A stretch of DNA of 64,000 bases from Filosporella fistucella (taxonomy: Eukaryota > Ascomycota > Leotiomycetes > Helotiales), in NCBI GenBank assembly GCA_030077755.1, contig JAQJZZ010000001.1, positions 1,054,001-1,118,000 on the forward strand, given 5' to 3'. Below are positions 40,917 through 54,011 of this stretch, one piece after another (the first letter of the stretch is position 1; each line of letters starts with the position of its first letter). The notes under the pieces were generated by a model. That model saw nothing but the letters and a program-made list of their open reading frames with translations. It ran no database searches and had not been told where the DNA came from. The position numbers and the translations under genes were made by a program.

Positions 40917-43340
40917 ATGGTCCTTCCACCTCCAGGACCCCCTCCGCCAGCTCTCCCGCCAACTGATCTGCCGGAGGGTTGGAGATACCACTGGGATCCA
41001 AGCTACAACATCTGGTCGGTATTCAATCATAACTTAATACTTGAGATCTCAATTGACTGACGGTTCAGGTTTTACGAAAATATTTACACCCAGGTCACTG
41101 TTTGGGTGAAGCCTACTCAGGCCGTGTATCCGCCACAGAGTCAGAATCAGAATCAGAATCGACTGAGCCAACCTCCTCAAGCATTCCAAGCATATCAGCA
41201 GCAGGCACAGGTCAGCAATCTGGTGGGTGGGATGGCGGCCGTGTCAATTTCCCAAGGATATCAAAATACTTCACAGCAAAATCAGCAACCTACCTATGCA
41301 GCCTATACTCCACCAGCAAGAAAGCCAGTAGCTCGAAATCCATCCCTCACATCATCAACACCAACGGCAACACAATATCAACAACCTCCGCCTGTTCAAC
41401 AGACTGGCTATCAGTCTTTCAACCCGACTACCCCTCCAAATACTCAGTACCAACAGCCACCAGCCCAACAGGTCCCTACCCAGCAAAATCCATATCAGCC
41501 CTATAATCCAAACGCCCCGCCTTTGGATCATTCACGATCTCCCTCTGTGCATACAATAAATAGTATAAATGCCCAGCAAAATCCCAGCAATCCGACGCCG
41601 CCTCCTTCCCAGCAATCACCTACTGTACTTGTACAGCACACATATGGCGCAACCGGCCAGCATCCAAATCCAACTCCTCCGACAGCCACTCAATCACACC
41701 AAGCGTCACAGCAATCTCCAATGCAAGCCAATTTTGCTTCAAACCCACACAATTCAGCTCCCACCCCGCCTCCCACTCAATCATACACTTCCCCTTCCCA
41801 GCAGGAACCTCAAATGCAAGCAAATTTTGCGTCTCCACCTCAGACTATGATATCCACACCCCCTCCTACACAATCACATTCTTCTCCCCCTTCTAGTCAA
41901 CAACCCCAAATGCAAGCCAACTTTGGCTCCCCACAGACGCAAGTAAATCCAACTCCTCCACCGTCTACACAATCTCATGCACCTGCACCTCCTCAGCTAG
42001 TATTTGATCCTGTGACCCAATCTTACATTGCTTCGTCTCCTCCGGCTCAACAACAGCTTAATACATCAATAGATCTTCAGACTCAGCGACAATCGATTTA
42101 TGGCGCCCCCGCTCATAGCCTCGCTGCTCCTACTTTGAACGGACCATTCGATTACGGTTTTCCAAACCCTAATCCATCTGGGTCAAACCAGCAGCAACTT
42201 CCTCCTGTCTATCCTAGTGCCCATAATCCAGGAGAGCAGATGAATCAGCAGCAGCAGGTTCCCGTGTATGCTACAGGCCAGGCACAGAATCCAGGTGCGC
42301 AATTCGAGAATCATCAGCCACTCGTACCAGCACCACTATTTTCTCCAGGTCAAAATCCAGGAGTCGCAACTAGAGATGCATCTAGTCAGTCGGCCAATGT
42401 AGCACAACCAAGCAATTTTGTTGGCCAGCCACAAGCTGCTGTTCAGGCTTTATATGGAAGCATCTTGCACCACCAGGCTCCTCAGCAACAGCAACCTCAA
42501 TATGTGCAACAAGCAATGCCCACTCAAAATCCGAATCAGTACGGGTCAGCACCAGCTCAGTATGCTCCACAACAACCACAATTTATACAGCCTCAAAATC
42601 AGTACCAGAACCCGCAGTATGGACAGCCTGCAGCTCAACACGCTGCTTCCCAAAACCCCTACCCCGGAGCTGCACCTTACGCGAATCCTCAAGCTTCAGG
42701 CGCAACAAAACAACCTGAAGCAAAGAAAGGGTACATGGGTATGCTGCAAGGCAAACTCAACAAAATTCCTGGGGGTGCAGTTGTAGGTGCAGCTGGCATT
42801 GGAGCAGCTGGAGTAATAGGTGCAGGTTTGATCAAACATGGATTAAAGAAGAAGAAGGAACCGAAGTCATCTCATGCCAACAACGCGGCTTATCTAGGGC
42901 CGTCAACAGGGTCTGGAGAGGAGCAGACTTACGCTGAGGATACAGGTGGCATGACCGGAGGCGATTACACACAAAGTGGTAATTTTGCCGCAAATGAGCA
43001 AGCATATGTGGGCAGTGATCAATCTTATGTCGTGGACCAAAGCTATTTGGCTGGTGATCAGTCATATGTCGTCAGTGATCAATATGCAAACCAGGATCCG
43101 ACATATGTTGTCTCGGACAGCAGTAACATGTATACGACTACAGAGACGGTTGGGAATGAGACATATGTGACGAATACCTATGTGGAGCAAGAGACGACTG
43201 TGAATACGGATACTGGAGCTGTGGAAACGGATACGACGGTTTTGACAGAGACGACAGAGGTGGATTTGAGTGCAGCTGGGGAGGTTGATGCTGGTGGGTT
43301 TGGGGAGGTTGCGAATGGGTTTTTGTCCTTGTTTGGATGA
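40917..43340 (+). CDS. WW-domain, Pro/Gln-rich protein with glycine-zipper segment
   Basis: Two exons, 40917..41014 and 41069..43340, give 789 residues. The 54-nt intron starts GTCGGT, an unusual donor, but only this choice restores the WW domain (18-48): LPEGWRYHWDPSYNIWFYEN through to W45 and P48. Residues about 50-590 are low-complexity Pro/Gln/Ser/Asn with loose repeats of QMQANFASPP...STPPPTQSHSSPP. A glycine zipper (GGAVVGAAGIGAAGVIGAGL) followed by KHGLKKKKEPK near 625-650 could insert in a membrane. The tail is Tyr/Val/Asp-rich with repeated SDQSYVV units, then Thr/Glu-rich. WW domains bind Pro-rich ligands, possibly its own repeats. The cell role is unknown. Confidence 0.82.
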
Positions 43341-44045
43341 GAACGTTGAGCGTCATGAGATATAGGGAGAGATTTATGTATATATAATGTGCTAATTAAT
43401 GGATACTAATGATCGAATCGATGTGGTCGTTCTTCGCTGTGCCATCTAACTTTTCAAAATTTCAAGAGTTTGATCGACCCATCAAAATGAATGTGCCAAC
43501 ATTGCTGGGAGCCGACTTGTGTAGGAAATCTAGGAAAGAAAACTGCAGGATCTCACTGGATCGCATTAGAAGATATAGAAATAGTTTAGTTACAACAGAA
43601 ATCCTCGGCTTCCTGACTTGAAAGAGACAATAAAATGTTTAGCAGAAAACATGGTGGACTTCGCCATCTCTTTGCCAGGCCTTTGGCAATGACCTGCAGT
43701 GGCGATCAATGTCTAAAAAATGCAATTTTGGAAATTTAATACACTTTTTCCAGTTCAAAGTAAAATATGATAGACAGCTAGTCAGTAGGGTATAGGTAGG
43801 CTTCCTACCTATTGCAAGAAACTCGAATCTCGTTTGGCTATACAACAGAGCCTGGGATATCCGGTGGCTTCCCGCTACCGCCTAATTCCGACTCCGGATC
43901 CAAAAATAAACTCCATCGCAGACCCACTTCTCACGTGCCGTCAGATACAACCTCAATAGGTAATTTTGCACCTCCGAACACTTTCCTAACATCTCCCAGC
44001 CCATATTCTTCCCTCCCTTCGCACAATCATCCCATTCCTTCCATA
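43341..44045. other. Intergenic region and FSH1-like gene promoter
   Basis: Open frames exist but without start context. The plus frame upstream of 44046 is in frame with the hydrolase but has no ATG, so it is read as leader. Confidence 0.45.
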
Positions 44046-44856
44046 ATGTCCTTCCAAATGGAGCCCCTCCCCCGTATCGCCTGTTTCCACGGCGGCGGCT
44101 CCACCGCCTCCATCTTTTCGGTACAATGCGAACAACTGATAACGCAACTAAGCAGCACCTTTGAATTCGTGTTCTTTGATGCCCCGTTCCATCGCGATGC
44201 TGGACCGGGCGTGCTTCCATTCTTTACCTATGAGACGTATGGGCCTTATCGGACTTGGTTTACGAAAAAGGATGATGGAGAGGAGAATGCGGATGGGAGG
44301 GATGAGGAGGGAAGAGGAGAGGGTGGTGTTGAGAGGGTACTGAGGTTGATTGCTGAGCAGCCTGAGGGAGGAGAGTGGATTGGCGTTATGGGTTTTAGTC
44401 AGGGGACGAGGGTCGTTGGAGGATTGCTCATGGATCAGCAGAGGAGGAGGGAGATGGGATTGCCGTTGGCCGAGGGGGAAATTGATTTCAAATTCGGCAT
44501 TCTGTGTATGGGATCTTTTGCGCCGATGGTTTCGGATGTGATGAATGGTGAGCTCACCTTCTTTCCTCTCTATGACATCTTGAGACAGCTGTTTGCACGT
44601 GATGCAAAGACATGGCTGATGCTGGGTAGTTGCAATGCAAGATGCCCTTATCACTACCCCGACTTTACATCTTCATGGCCAGAAAGACCAGATGTATGAG
44701 TATGGGAAGAAACAGATGAACACCTATTATGATCCAAGGACGACTGCTGTCCTGGATATCAATTATCATCATGCTATGCCTTGGCATAGGGCAGATCTCT
44801 TGAAGTTTGTGGATATGATTAGAAAGCTTTACAGGGACTCACAGATCTTGAGTTGA
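44046..44856 (+). CDS. FSH1-type serine hydrolase (alpha/beta hydrolase)
   Basis: Two exons, 44046..44547 and 44642..44856, give 238 residues. The 94-nt intron is GTGAGC...GCAAG. The N-terminus PRIACFHGGGSTASIF is the FSH1 opening strand and oxyanion loop. The nucleophile Ser lies in GFSQGTRVVGGLL. The catalytic Asp and His are in HLHGQKDQMYEYGK and YHHAMPW in exon 2. The family contains small esterases of uncertain substrate (yeast Fsh1-3, human OVCA2), and some act in polyketide clusters, but none is near here. It is probably cytosolic. A second ATG five codons in (MSFQM) is possible. Confidence 0.88.
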
Positions 44857-47445
44857 TGTCTTCAATTTTTCCCGCATCAGAGGAAATGATATCGTCGATC
44901 GGAAAAAACGGGAGGAAGGTTTAAGATAGGACCAGACGAGCGGTTATCTCTTACGCCAGTTTTTCGGAGCCCGATGGCTTCAATGGTCAGAGCTCGGATC
45001 TCTATGTGGAAGACTTTGTATGTCGGATTGCAACTAGATCCAGATTCACAATAGAAAGGCGTATGTCATGCTTCGAAATGGAAGCTCACTTGCTTACTAG
45101 TCGCATGATCTTGTGCCGAGCACATTTAGAATGAAGTACCGTTTGAGAAATTTGAAGTCATCACGAACGACCAATTGGAAATACAATCAGTGACTTGTCT
45201 TTAAATTCAATCAGCAGGCCATATATAAAGATGATTCATAGCACGTCGAGACTTTCGAAGTGATGGTGCCCCCATTGTAATTCTGCTCCCTTGGTTAATA
45301 AACTTGCTTATGGTACTAAACACTTCTGGTACTCATGTAATAACGACCCCTCTCTTTGGTACTAGTTTATGCCATAATTCAGGTGGGCGTCTCATTCTTC
45401 ATTCTGCTTTCTGTATGCCCAATGACATCTCTATTACTGTCAAGCTTGGTAATTGGACAGGAAGCTGTTTGGAAGAAAAAGGTTGGGAAATTTAGGAAAA
45501 CGAGAAGCCGGATGGAGTCAGATGGGGAAGTGCATGTCTCAAAATATTTCAGCCTAGCAAATCTGATACCGAGTCTCACGAATTTACTGACTATAAATTG
45601 GCTTAATAACTTCTGGATCTTGAAAAGGGTTGTGTTTTAGTTTCGACACCTTCCAAGTTTATTAAATATTGAGTGCTCGTCGTCCGAGGTCAAGATTCCA
45701 GGTATGATTCAGAGTTTGTGGGTGTGCTAATCACAAACCCACAAGCCTATTGTCTGAAATCATTTTATTTCCTGACTCGACATTCACAGCAAGTGTAAAT
45801 GGTATTCCTAATTCAAAAGTACATAGAAATGTCGTCTAGTCTAAGTACTTGTAGGATGAAATCGCGTCGATTCTGAGATTGAGGTTGTCTCGGATTTACA
45901 ACCTCTTTCCAGTACAAGTTTTATTTTTCATTTTCCCATTTCATTTTGCTCCATGAACCCCATTCTCAGGTGTCTGAGACAAGCTGATATTCCAAGATAT
46001 TTTATGAGTTCATTGACAACAAAAACTGCCTTCCCTCCAATGCTCCATGGTATTGTCTGTGCCACCGAAAGGACATTCAGATTTGCTGTTTGACACATGT
46101 GACTGTGAGGCGATCGATGAGAGTAGACAGTAACTACAAAACTATTGGCTGGCTGAACTGCCTGCCTCTATATTATAAAATGGACTCAATGAGAAAACAG
46201 GAGATATATGGCAAGACAATGGGCGGACATGCTGATCCTGACAACGTATTGCACAAGAACACATCCTTGGGATATAGGTTAAATATAATATATGCAATAT
46301 GATAGTGAAAAGTGGTGGAGAATAGAAGTCAATCACATGCGTTACAAGGATTCAGGAAGTTAGGTTTGTACTTGCGTATCCCCGTTCCAGTGTCTGTTTA
46401 TCGTTTGGCCTCGACATCAAATGACCACCACATATGGGAAGAAATAGAAACAGCCAACAAATAAAACCTGAACAGAAGATATTGACGATTACTCCATCGC
46501 AAACAATCACCCAGAGAGTATAATCCTCCCCAAATGATACGTAAGAGCAATGGAACGCCTACAACCGTCAGAACTGGCACAAAAAGGATCAATATGGAGG
46601 GATGGCGACTACAAATCGAGGAGGCATGTATAGTGAGGAGGCGCGCTGGAACCCAACATCACCACCAAAATCTGTTCACAGAAGCGCTCCGGAGGAAGTG
46701 CATAGCAAAAAAGCCAAGGTCTGGCAGGCAGAGCCCCTTGACGACCCACGCTTAAGATGTCACATAAATATGTATATCTGGAGGTCTTTCAAGGTATATT
46801 CCCATGAAATGGATGGTGCTCTTGCAACTTGATAGGGATTTCCAAGCTCCTCAGGATTTTACTATATGTACTTAGCAACTTTTCCAAAATCCTACCCTTA
46901 ATCCTGATTCCCGAACCTGAACTCTCGGTGTGTACTCCGGCTTCCGGATTGCGGCGAGGAGAGGCGAGACCACCACTGCACACAGGAAGCAGCGCAACTA
47001 CCCTGTCTGATCCTTTCATGCTTCAACTCTCATTCGAGCTTTTTAGTTTGAGGAAATCAATGCTACAACATGGGAACACCAAGAAATCCTCTGAGGCCGG
47101 ATGGAAGTGCGCAGGATCCTGTAGATCCATCAAGAAACATAGAGGAGTTTGCCAAGTTGATCAACATGCTGGTCTTGAATGTTTGTACGTTAAATTTAGG
47201 GACAACTCAATGCTCATTCCATTAGATGGAAATGTATAAAGAGTTCGCTCGTTGCTCTTCCCAATTCTTCAACAGCAGCACAACTTCACTTCACTTACTC
47301 CTCGCCCGACACACCCTCAAGCATTATCGTTTGCAATTTAGTCTCTACCAAGACTCGTGTTCTTCACGTCCCCTGTTTATCTGTGTCACCAGTCACATAT
47401 CATACCATATCATATCCTCATCTATCACCCTTCTCATCCGCCAAT
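44857..47445. other. Long intergenic region, no gene seen
   Basis: About 2.6 kb of moderately A+T-rich DNA. Short frames on both strands have no domain or splice support. No repeat longer than a few tens of bases was noticed. Confidence 0.4.
47235..47240 (+). promoter_or_regulatory. TATA-like element of small secreted protein gene
   Basis: TATAAA lies about 210 bp before the ATG, followed by a C/T/A-rich leader typical of a well-expressed fungal gene. Confidence 0.35.
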
Positions 47446-47761
47446 ATGCAATTCATCCAGACTCTTGCCCTCCTGATCTCGATCAGCACTCTGGTCAAAG
47501 CGGCACCTCAGCACGCGCTCGCTGACAAATTGCTTGAGAATCTGATCAAAAATCCAGAAAAGCACGTCTGCGGTCATTGCACTGAGATAGAATACTTCAA
47601 TGAGTATACTATATGCATCGGAACCTGTGGAACACCACCAAAGTTTGAATTATTCCCTTGCCCTCAAGGTTGTACCGATCAAGCTAGTAAGTGGATACTT
47701 TGTGTTCACATTTTGGTTACAGAGGAGACTGACTTTGATAGATGAAAAATGTGGCTGCTAG
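47446..47761 (+). CDS. Small secreted cysteine-rich protein (candidate effector-like)
   Basis: Two exons, 47446..47686 and 47742..47761, give 86 residues. The 55-nt intron is GTAAGT...GATAG with CTGAC 14 bases before its end. Exon 2 encodes only the last six residues (NEKCGC with one shared codon). Residues 1-19 are a signal peptide (MQFIQTLALLISISTLVKA). The mature part has eight cysteines (HVCGHC, TICIGTC, FPCPQGC, EKCGC), enough for four disulfides. I recognise no family. Size, secretion and cysteine content fit apoplastic effector or defence-peptide-like proteins, an inference. It lies next to repeat-decayed DNA, a common site for such genes in fungi. Confidence 0.72.
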
Positions 47762-49560
47762 ATACCATTGGACTGGGAGGTACGACAAAGGTTGTCTCGC
47801 CATGTACCGTCACATACCATGCTTTCAGTAGCATGAATGATCGTGGTGGACTTTGTTTTTATTTCAATTACAGGACTGTGAATTTTTTCTAGGGGCGGGA
47901 ATTGTGGCATTTTGAGCTAAGGGCAGTGGGTTAGAAATATACAGATAAGCTCACGGTTCCTATCTATCGTCAGTTCATTTGATTGTGATTCGTGTTTCAA
48001 TGGTCATATTTATTTGGCTTCCGTGTATATTAGGTGGATGCAGCGTGAAGTATTTCCCATGTGGCGCCATACTTAGTCGTACAAGTAACTCGTGAAATAT
48101 ACCACTTATTTTGTATTATTTTATATTATTTGCATGCTCATCTTCCAGGTCACAAGTGTATTAAAACTCTATCTTACCTCTGTGAACGGCGCAGTCTCGT
48201 CCAAGGCAAAACAAATATATCTCATTATTAGGAGGAACTAATAAGCTTATAAATATCAACTATATAATTATATATAATAAACCAATTGCATATTATAAAT
48301 AGAGAGGCAATTTTAAACTAGCCGGAAGCCTGCTCGTATCCCTATTATTACGCCTCTAGATATAAAGAAAGCAAGTTATCTGCACTTGCATAGAGATTCC
48401 TATAATAGTTTCACCCCTATTATAAAATGTCCCGCCAATGAGGAATATAGGCAATAGTGTGGAATTGACGGGTAGGATATTGCTGCGTGGTAGATATAGG
48501 CTTATGTTTAGGGTGCTACTCGCGGCACTATTATCAACTATTTGGAATCCCTAGGGATAGAAAGTGCTAAAAATTCATTACACGCGCCGTCGTTGCAATT
48601 TGAAGAAAGGCGTGTAAAAAAACTAGACTATCAATATTAAAATAGGAAGGCTCTGTGCCATTGTCGCATGGGCCGATAGCTTTTACAACCTTACAAAAGT
48701 CGACGATTAGCTAGAGCGCTATTATCATTTACTAGCTCATTGAAAAGGCATCGTGTCTATTACGCCTGCCTATCTGATGGTAAATACGGCCTAAATATGT
48801 CCTTTCCAATGTTTATGTATCTGCCCTGGCCGTGTTTAAATCACTTTGCCTGTCGACAGAAGGAGTTAATGTTGATATCTGGTGGATATTACCTGGTAGA
48901 AACAAAAACGTCCTCTGAGATGAGTTCGCAACCATCTTGCCAGTATGGGGAGACGAACCCCGGGGGTAATATCCCCATATAATGGGCTCGATTTAGTTGG
49001 ATCTGCTTGTTAATTTGATTCTCAATGCCAGACTAACGTCGAGGATTAACCAATGTACCCACGGCTATTCTAGCATCATTACTAGTCAAGAGGTCACTTA
49101 AAAGAGTAAGGTTGGTCTGTGACTCAAAATGGGTCAAATACCATATTGGTCATTGCGGGTATCCAGTTTATTGCTTCTAGACACAGAATAACGAGGAATT
49201 CTTATCCTGTCTGAGGGAGCGAGATGCAACCATTAGCAGGTCGGAGCAACAACTAAAGGTCGGGTCTTGGGAGATTAGTGGATGAGGAAAATCGACTTGG
49301 TCGTTAAGAAAATATCAGATTGAGAGAGGAGAAGGTTAATGTCAACTACCATAAAGCCGAAATAGCACAATTAGACTACATTATACAAAATATGCACTTT
49401 CGCAACAAGAAAGCGAATATTACCCACGGGTTACTCGAAGCCTGCTCCACTTAATTGTAAGGAGCCTCCAAATTTTCCATCAAAGAAGTCGGAATGAAAG
49501 TTCCCTCATTTTGCACTGATCATACCTCCAAAATAGTCCACCACTCAAATGTGCTACTCT
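47762..49560. other. Partly A+T-shifted, decayed region
   Basis: From about 48200 the composition becomes A+T-richer with many TA dinucleotides. A coding-like trace can be followed at about 48500-48960 (ATRGTIINYLESLGIESAKN, later SDGKYGLNMS) but it is broken by several TAG/TAA codons and I cannot name it. It probably is an old mutated repeat or gene. No intact gene seen. Confidence 0.4.
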
Positions 49561-50636
49561 CTACGTTGTCAATGGCAGTGATGCTCCTGCAAGCATCAGC
49601 TCATGTATTGTCTCATCCATTGATCGAAGTCCCAAATCCCGTCCTGCATCTGTATAATAAATAGGTGGAAAGCTGCGGTTATCAGCATATGATCTCGAAG
49701 TATGTCAATGCCTCGAGAAATCCTCACTTACAGCTTAATAGTCCAATCACTAATGAAGCTCCCGTGACTCTCGGCTCCTCGTGCTAAAGCAGCATCCAAT
49801 TACACTGACGCTCATCACCTCCGGTGTCCTTGCAAGGAAATATTGAGTCACACCAAATATTTTCTTTATAATGACATTCGCATCATGTCCTAGAGATGTG
49901 CCTTTTGTCATACCTGGATTGGGCATATTTATCAAAACCTCACTCGGTTCAACCAACTCAGCGACTTTGGCCATAAAAAACATGAGGAGTAATTTTGCAT
50001 TAGCGTATGAAGGAATCTGACGGAATGTTTTCGGATTATCGAGTTGAGTAAGAATAGGACCCCTTCATTTTCAAGATGTGCGAATATGCCATCTCTGATC
50101 CGACAATACTGTGGACTGGTGGTTTGGCAGCGCCAACTGCTTGTTTCGTCCTGATGAGAGGGAGGAAGTAGCAAGGCCAGAAAGGCGGTGGATAGATAGT
50201 CGACTTGCATCGTGCGTTCGTGGCCGGTGCTCGAAGTTGTTATATAAGAGGGCACCGTCAAGCCGGCATTGAGGATAGCTATATGGATCCGAGGGAGAAC
50301 TTCACACTGTTTTGAAAACCTATGAACCGAATCATATGATTCAATATCGAGGATCTATACTGATATTTGAGAATTTGGGAAGTCCTTATGGAGTCGTTGA
50401 GCTGCTATGTCGCCTTTGGTTTGGGAGCGCACACCCATAACCAGATGGGAGAGACCGAGTTGGAGTAATTGTCTCGATGCTGCCAACCCAATGCCTGCAT
50501 TGCTTCCGGTGACAATTGCGGTCTGGCCCATGACGTGGACATCAGCTGGTAATGGATTTTGTGTAATGCGTTGGCATTTGAGGAAACCTTGGAAGGAAGC
50601 CTCAAATGAAGCTTTGGGTTAAAGGCTTGACAACAT
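49561..50636 (-). pseudogene. Short-chain dehydrogenase/reductase, inactivated by RIP-type mutations
   Basis: On the minus strand from an ATG at 50636 the trace gives the Rossmann nucleotide-binding motif GQTAIVTGSNAGIGLAASRQ, then ILDIESYDS, ILNAG and TGHERTMQVDYLSTAFLALL, all SDR features. Codon 6 is TAA (consistent with CAA to TAA) and ISV is followed by TAG where Trp is usual (TGG to TAG). At least two frame changes are needed, near 50040-50080 and near 49800. The trace then recovers LTQLDNPKTFRQIPSYANAK, LINMPNPGMTKG and ARGAESHGSFISDWTIK. An intron (49673-49731, GTAAGT...CGCAG) and a clean last exon (FPPIYYTDAGRDLG) to a stop at 49561 remain. It lies at the border of the first A+T island. 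Confidence 0.85.
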
Positions 50637-50949
50637 GGCTAGTTAACTCAGCGGACCAAAAGCTGTACTAAGTGAAACTCAAGGGCGAATTATTCAACTA
50701 AGAGTGCTGCTGTTTCAATTGCGCAATATGGTTAATAATCAAAAATATAATTCTTAGCAAAATATAAATTTATTAATAAGGAGCTTGGTAATATAATATT
50801 TATTTATTTATTTATTTTATTTTAAAATAAAGGAATTTATTAAAAATAAAGATTTTATATAAGATTAATACCTTTATTATTAAATAAGAATTTTATAATT
50901 AATTTATAAAAATAAAATACAATAAATAATTAATAAATTAATATTAATA

Positions 50950-51330
50950 AATTATTAAGCAAATTATAATAATTGCTTTGTAAGCTAATGCTTATAAGGT
51001 TTTAAGTAAAAGATAAGTATATTATAAAGGCGGTCTTAATTATAATATTATTAAGTATAAAGAATATTATTTAAAATTAAGTATAAAGCTCTTATTTAAT
51101 AATAAAAGTATTAGCCTTATATAAAACCATTATTCTTAATAAATCCTATGAATTAGTATAAATTAAGTAAATTAATATTAATTTCCTTAATTTACTTTAA
51201 TTTCTTTAATTTAATTATATAATCCTTTATTTTATAACGCTTTAATTATAGTTTTTTATATGACTTAGCTAGGTTATTAAGTATTAGGCTATAGTCATAA
51301 TTATAATTATAATAAAAGCCTTAAGAAAAT
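50950..51330 (+). repeat. Degenerate direct repeat, copy A
   Basis: Shares order and spacing with 54880-55250: TATTATAAAG, TTATAATATTATTAA.TATAA, TATTATTTAAA.TTAAGTATAAAGCT, TTATATAAAACC. Many differences are A/T versus G/C as expected after RIP. Confidence 0.6.
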
Positions 51331-52503
51331 AAAATATAATATTTAAAAAGAATAATAAAATATAAATTTTTTATTTAAAATTATAAAGACTTATTTATTA
51401 AAAAAAAGACTCTATTTTAATTATAAACCTTTAAGATATATAATTTTTATATCTAAATTTTTATAAAATTTTTTTTTTAAAAAATAAGAAATATATAAAT
51501 ATACTTAAAACTAAAACTAAAAAATACTTATATTATTGAATATTAATTAAAATTATATTATAGTTAAGTTTTTTTTATTAAAGAAAGCAAGAATTAATAT
51601 TTAATTAAAGACTTTTATTAAAAATAAAAATTAATTAATTTATAAGAATTAAGAAAAAAATAATAAAAAAAGGAAAAATTTTATTTTAAAGTTTATAAAT
51701 ATTTTTTAAGAAAATAGATTATTTAAATTATAATATAATTATTATTTTAAGATAAAACTTTATTAAACTTAAATTAATTATTTAAAATTATTTATTAAGG
51801 GCTTATTTAAGATAATTAATTTCTTTATATAAATTATATAAATTATTTTCGTATAAAATATATTTAAATTTTTCTTAAGTAATTTATATTTAAATTCTTA
51901 AAGAAAGTTTAATAAAGTATTATATTATATTTTTAATACTTATTTTAAATTATAAAATATATAATTTAACTTATATATAAATTTTTTTTTTAAATTAAAT
52001 TAATATTAAGATTAATAAACTATTTTATAAATATAATTTCTTTATTCTTTTATAAAAAAAGCAATTTTAATATTTATTTAATTAATTTCTTAATTAAATA
52101 TAATTATAATTATAAAGATTAATTTATAACTTATCAGCTTTATTATTATAATAAATATTTTTATAAAATTAATATTTTTCTTTTATTACTTATTTTAAAT
52201 AATTTATTTTGCTTTTTTATAAGTAATCAATTTATCAAAATTATACGTATATTTATATATTTAGTTTTTAAATAAAATTATCTAATTATTTAATTTATTA
52301 ATAAATTCTTATATTTTATTATTTTTTAATAGAATATATTCTTCTTATATTATTACTTTTTTATAATATATTAATTTAAAAAGATTAATTAAATTTATAT
52401 TAATAAATATAATTTTTATTATAAGATAAAAGAAATTATTAAATTTTAAGCTTTTATAATTCTTTATATTTATATTTTCTTATAAAAATAAAGTTATAAG
52501 AAA

Positions 52504-53075
52504 TATAAGATATATAATATAAATAAGTGGTAAACCTTTATTATATATATATATTAAAGGAGGGTGGAAGTTTTACTTAAGCTATAAGGCTTATTAATAA
52601 GGAGTAATAATAATAAGTATATTTTTACTTGACTTTTTACTTAATTCTTAAATACATGAATTAACTCGATTTAAATATTCAAATAATTAATTCTAGTAGA
52701 TTTTATTAATTAGAAATCTATTATTAATATTAATAATATTATAAGCTATGTGATATTATTAATTAATAATCACATATAAGAACGCGTAATATATTACGTT
52801 AGTTTAATTAATTAATTAGAAATCCAAAGTTATTAAAACTTTTCAAAAGTCTAAAAAACCTAAAAATATGTATATAAAGACGCTAAGCCATAATAGGAAG
52901 CTATAACTTATAATATAAGTAATAATAATGTGAATAAGCTTATATATAATTTTATAGTGACTTATTATAGTTAGATTATGAGAAATCTTTTCTTAAAAAA
53001 GTTTTCTCCTTTTTTTTTAAAATTTTTTTTATTTTAAAAAAAATTAAATAATTATAAATCTAATAAAATCTAACA
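52504..53075 (+). repeat. Solo LTR 1 with 5-bp target duplication AGAAA
   Basis: Begins TATAAGATATATAATATAAA and ends AAATCTAACA. AGAAA is present at 52499-52503 and again at 53076-53080. The body matches the inverted copy at 53441-54011 and the direct copy at 58755-59334, with shared landmarks such as GACGCTAAGCCATAATAGGA and TAAGAACGCGTAAT. No internal retrotransposon sequence is attached. Confidence 0.85.
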
Positions 53076-53440
53076 AGAAATAATAAATTAAGTATTTTAA
53101 ACTTAAGATAATTATATAAAATCATATGTTTAAATAAATTATATTAAATAAAATCTTTTTTTATTTAAGGTTAATATTATAAAAATATTTTAAGTTATAA
53201 ATTTAATTAAGTAATTTTAGGTTATTTTAAATATTATTATATTACTTAATTTATTTAATAAAAAAAGCTTATCCTTTATTTATATTCTTAATAATTTTAA
53301 CGCGCTTTATAATTATATGATAAAAATGTTTTTCCTTTAATTTAAATTTAGAAAATATTTTTTAATATTAAGTTATATATGCTTTTTATTTTTATAAATC
53401 TTATATAATTTATTTTAATATTTTAAGTAATTAATTTATG

Positions 53441-54011
53441 TGTTAGATTTATAATTATTAAATTTTTTAAGAATTTTTTAAAAGTTTTTTAAAAAAGGAG
53501 AAAACCTTTTAAGAAAAGATTTCTCATAATCTAACCGTAATAAGTTACTATAAAATTATATATAAGCTTGTTAATACTGTTATTACTTATATTACAAGTT
53601 ATAGCTTCCTATTATGGCTTAGCGTCTTTATATAAATAATATTAGGTTTTTGGACTTTTGGAAAGTTCTAGTAACTTTGGATTTCTAATCAATTAGCTAA
53701 AATTGACGTAATGGATTACGCGTTCTTATATGTGATTATTAATTAATAATATCACACAGCTTATAATATTATTAATATTAATAGTGGATTTCTAATCAAT
53801 AGAATCTACTAGAATTAATTATTTAAATATTTAAATCGAGTTAATTCCTATATTTAAGAATCAAGTAAAAAGTCAAGTAAAAAATATACTTATTATTATT
53901 ACTCCTTATTAATAAGCCTCATAGCTTAAGCGATACTTCCACCCTCCTTTGATATATATATATAATTAAAGGTTTTACCCCTTACCTATATTATATTTTA
54001 TATATCTTATA
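53441..54011 (-). repeat. Solo LTR 2 (inverted) with target duplication TTATG
   Basis: Reads TGTTAGATTTATAATTATTA at its left side and ends CTTATA; it is the reverse complement of LTR 1 and LTR 3. TTATG flanks it at 53436-53440 and 54012-54016. It lies about 365 bp from LTR 1 in opposite orientation. Confidence 0.85.
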
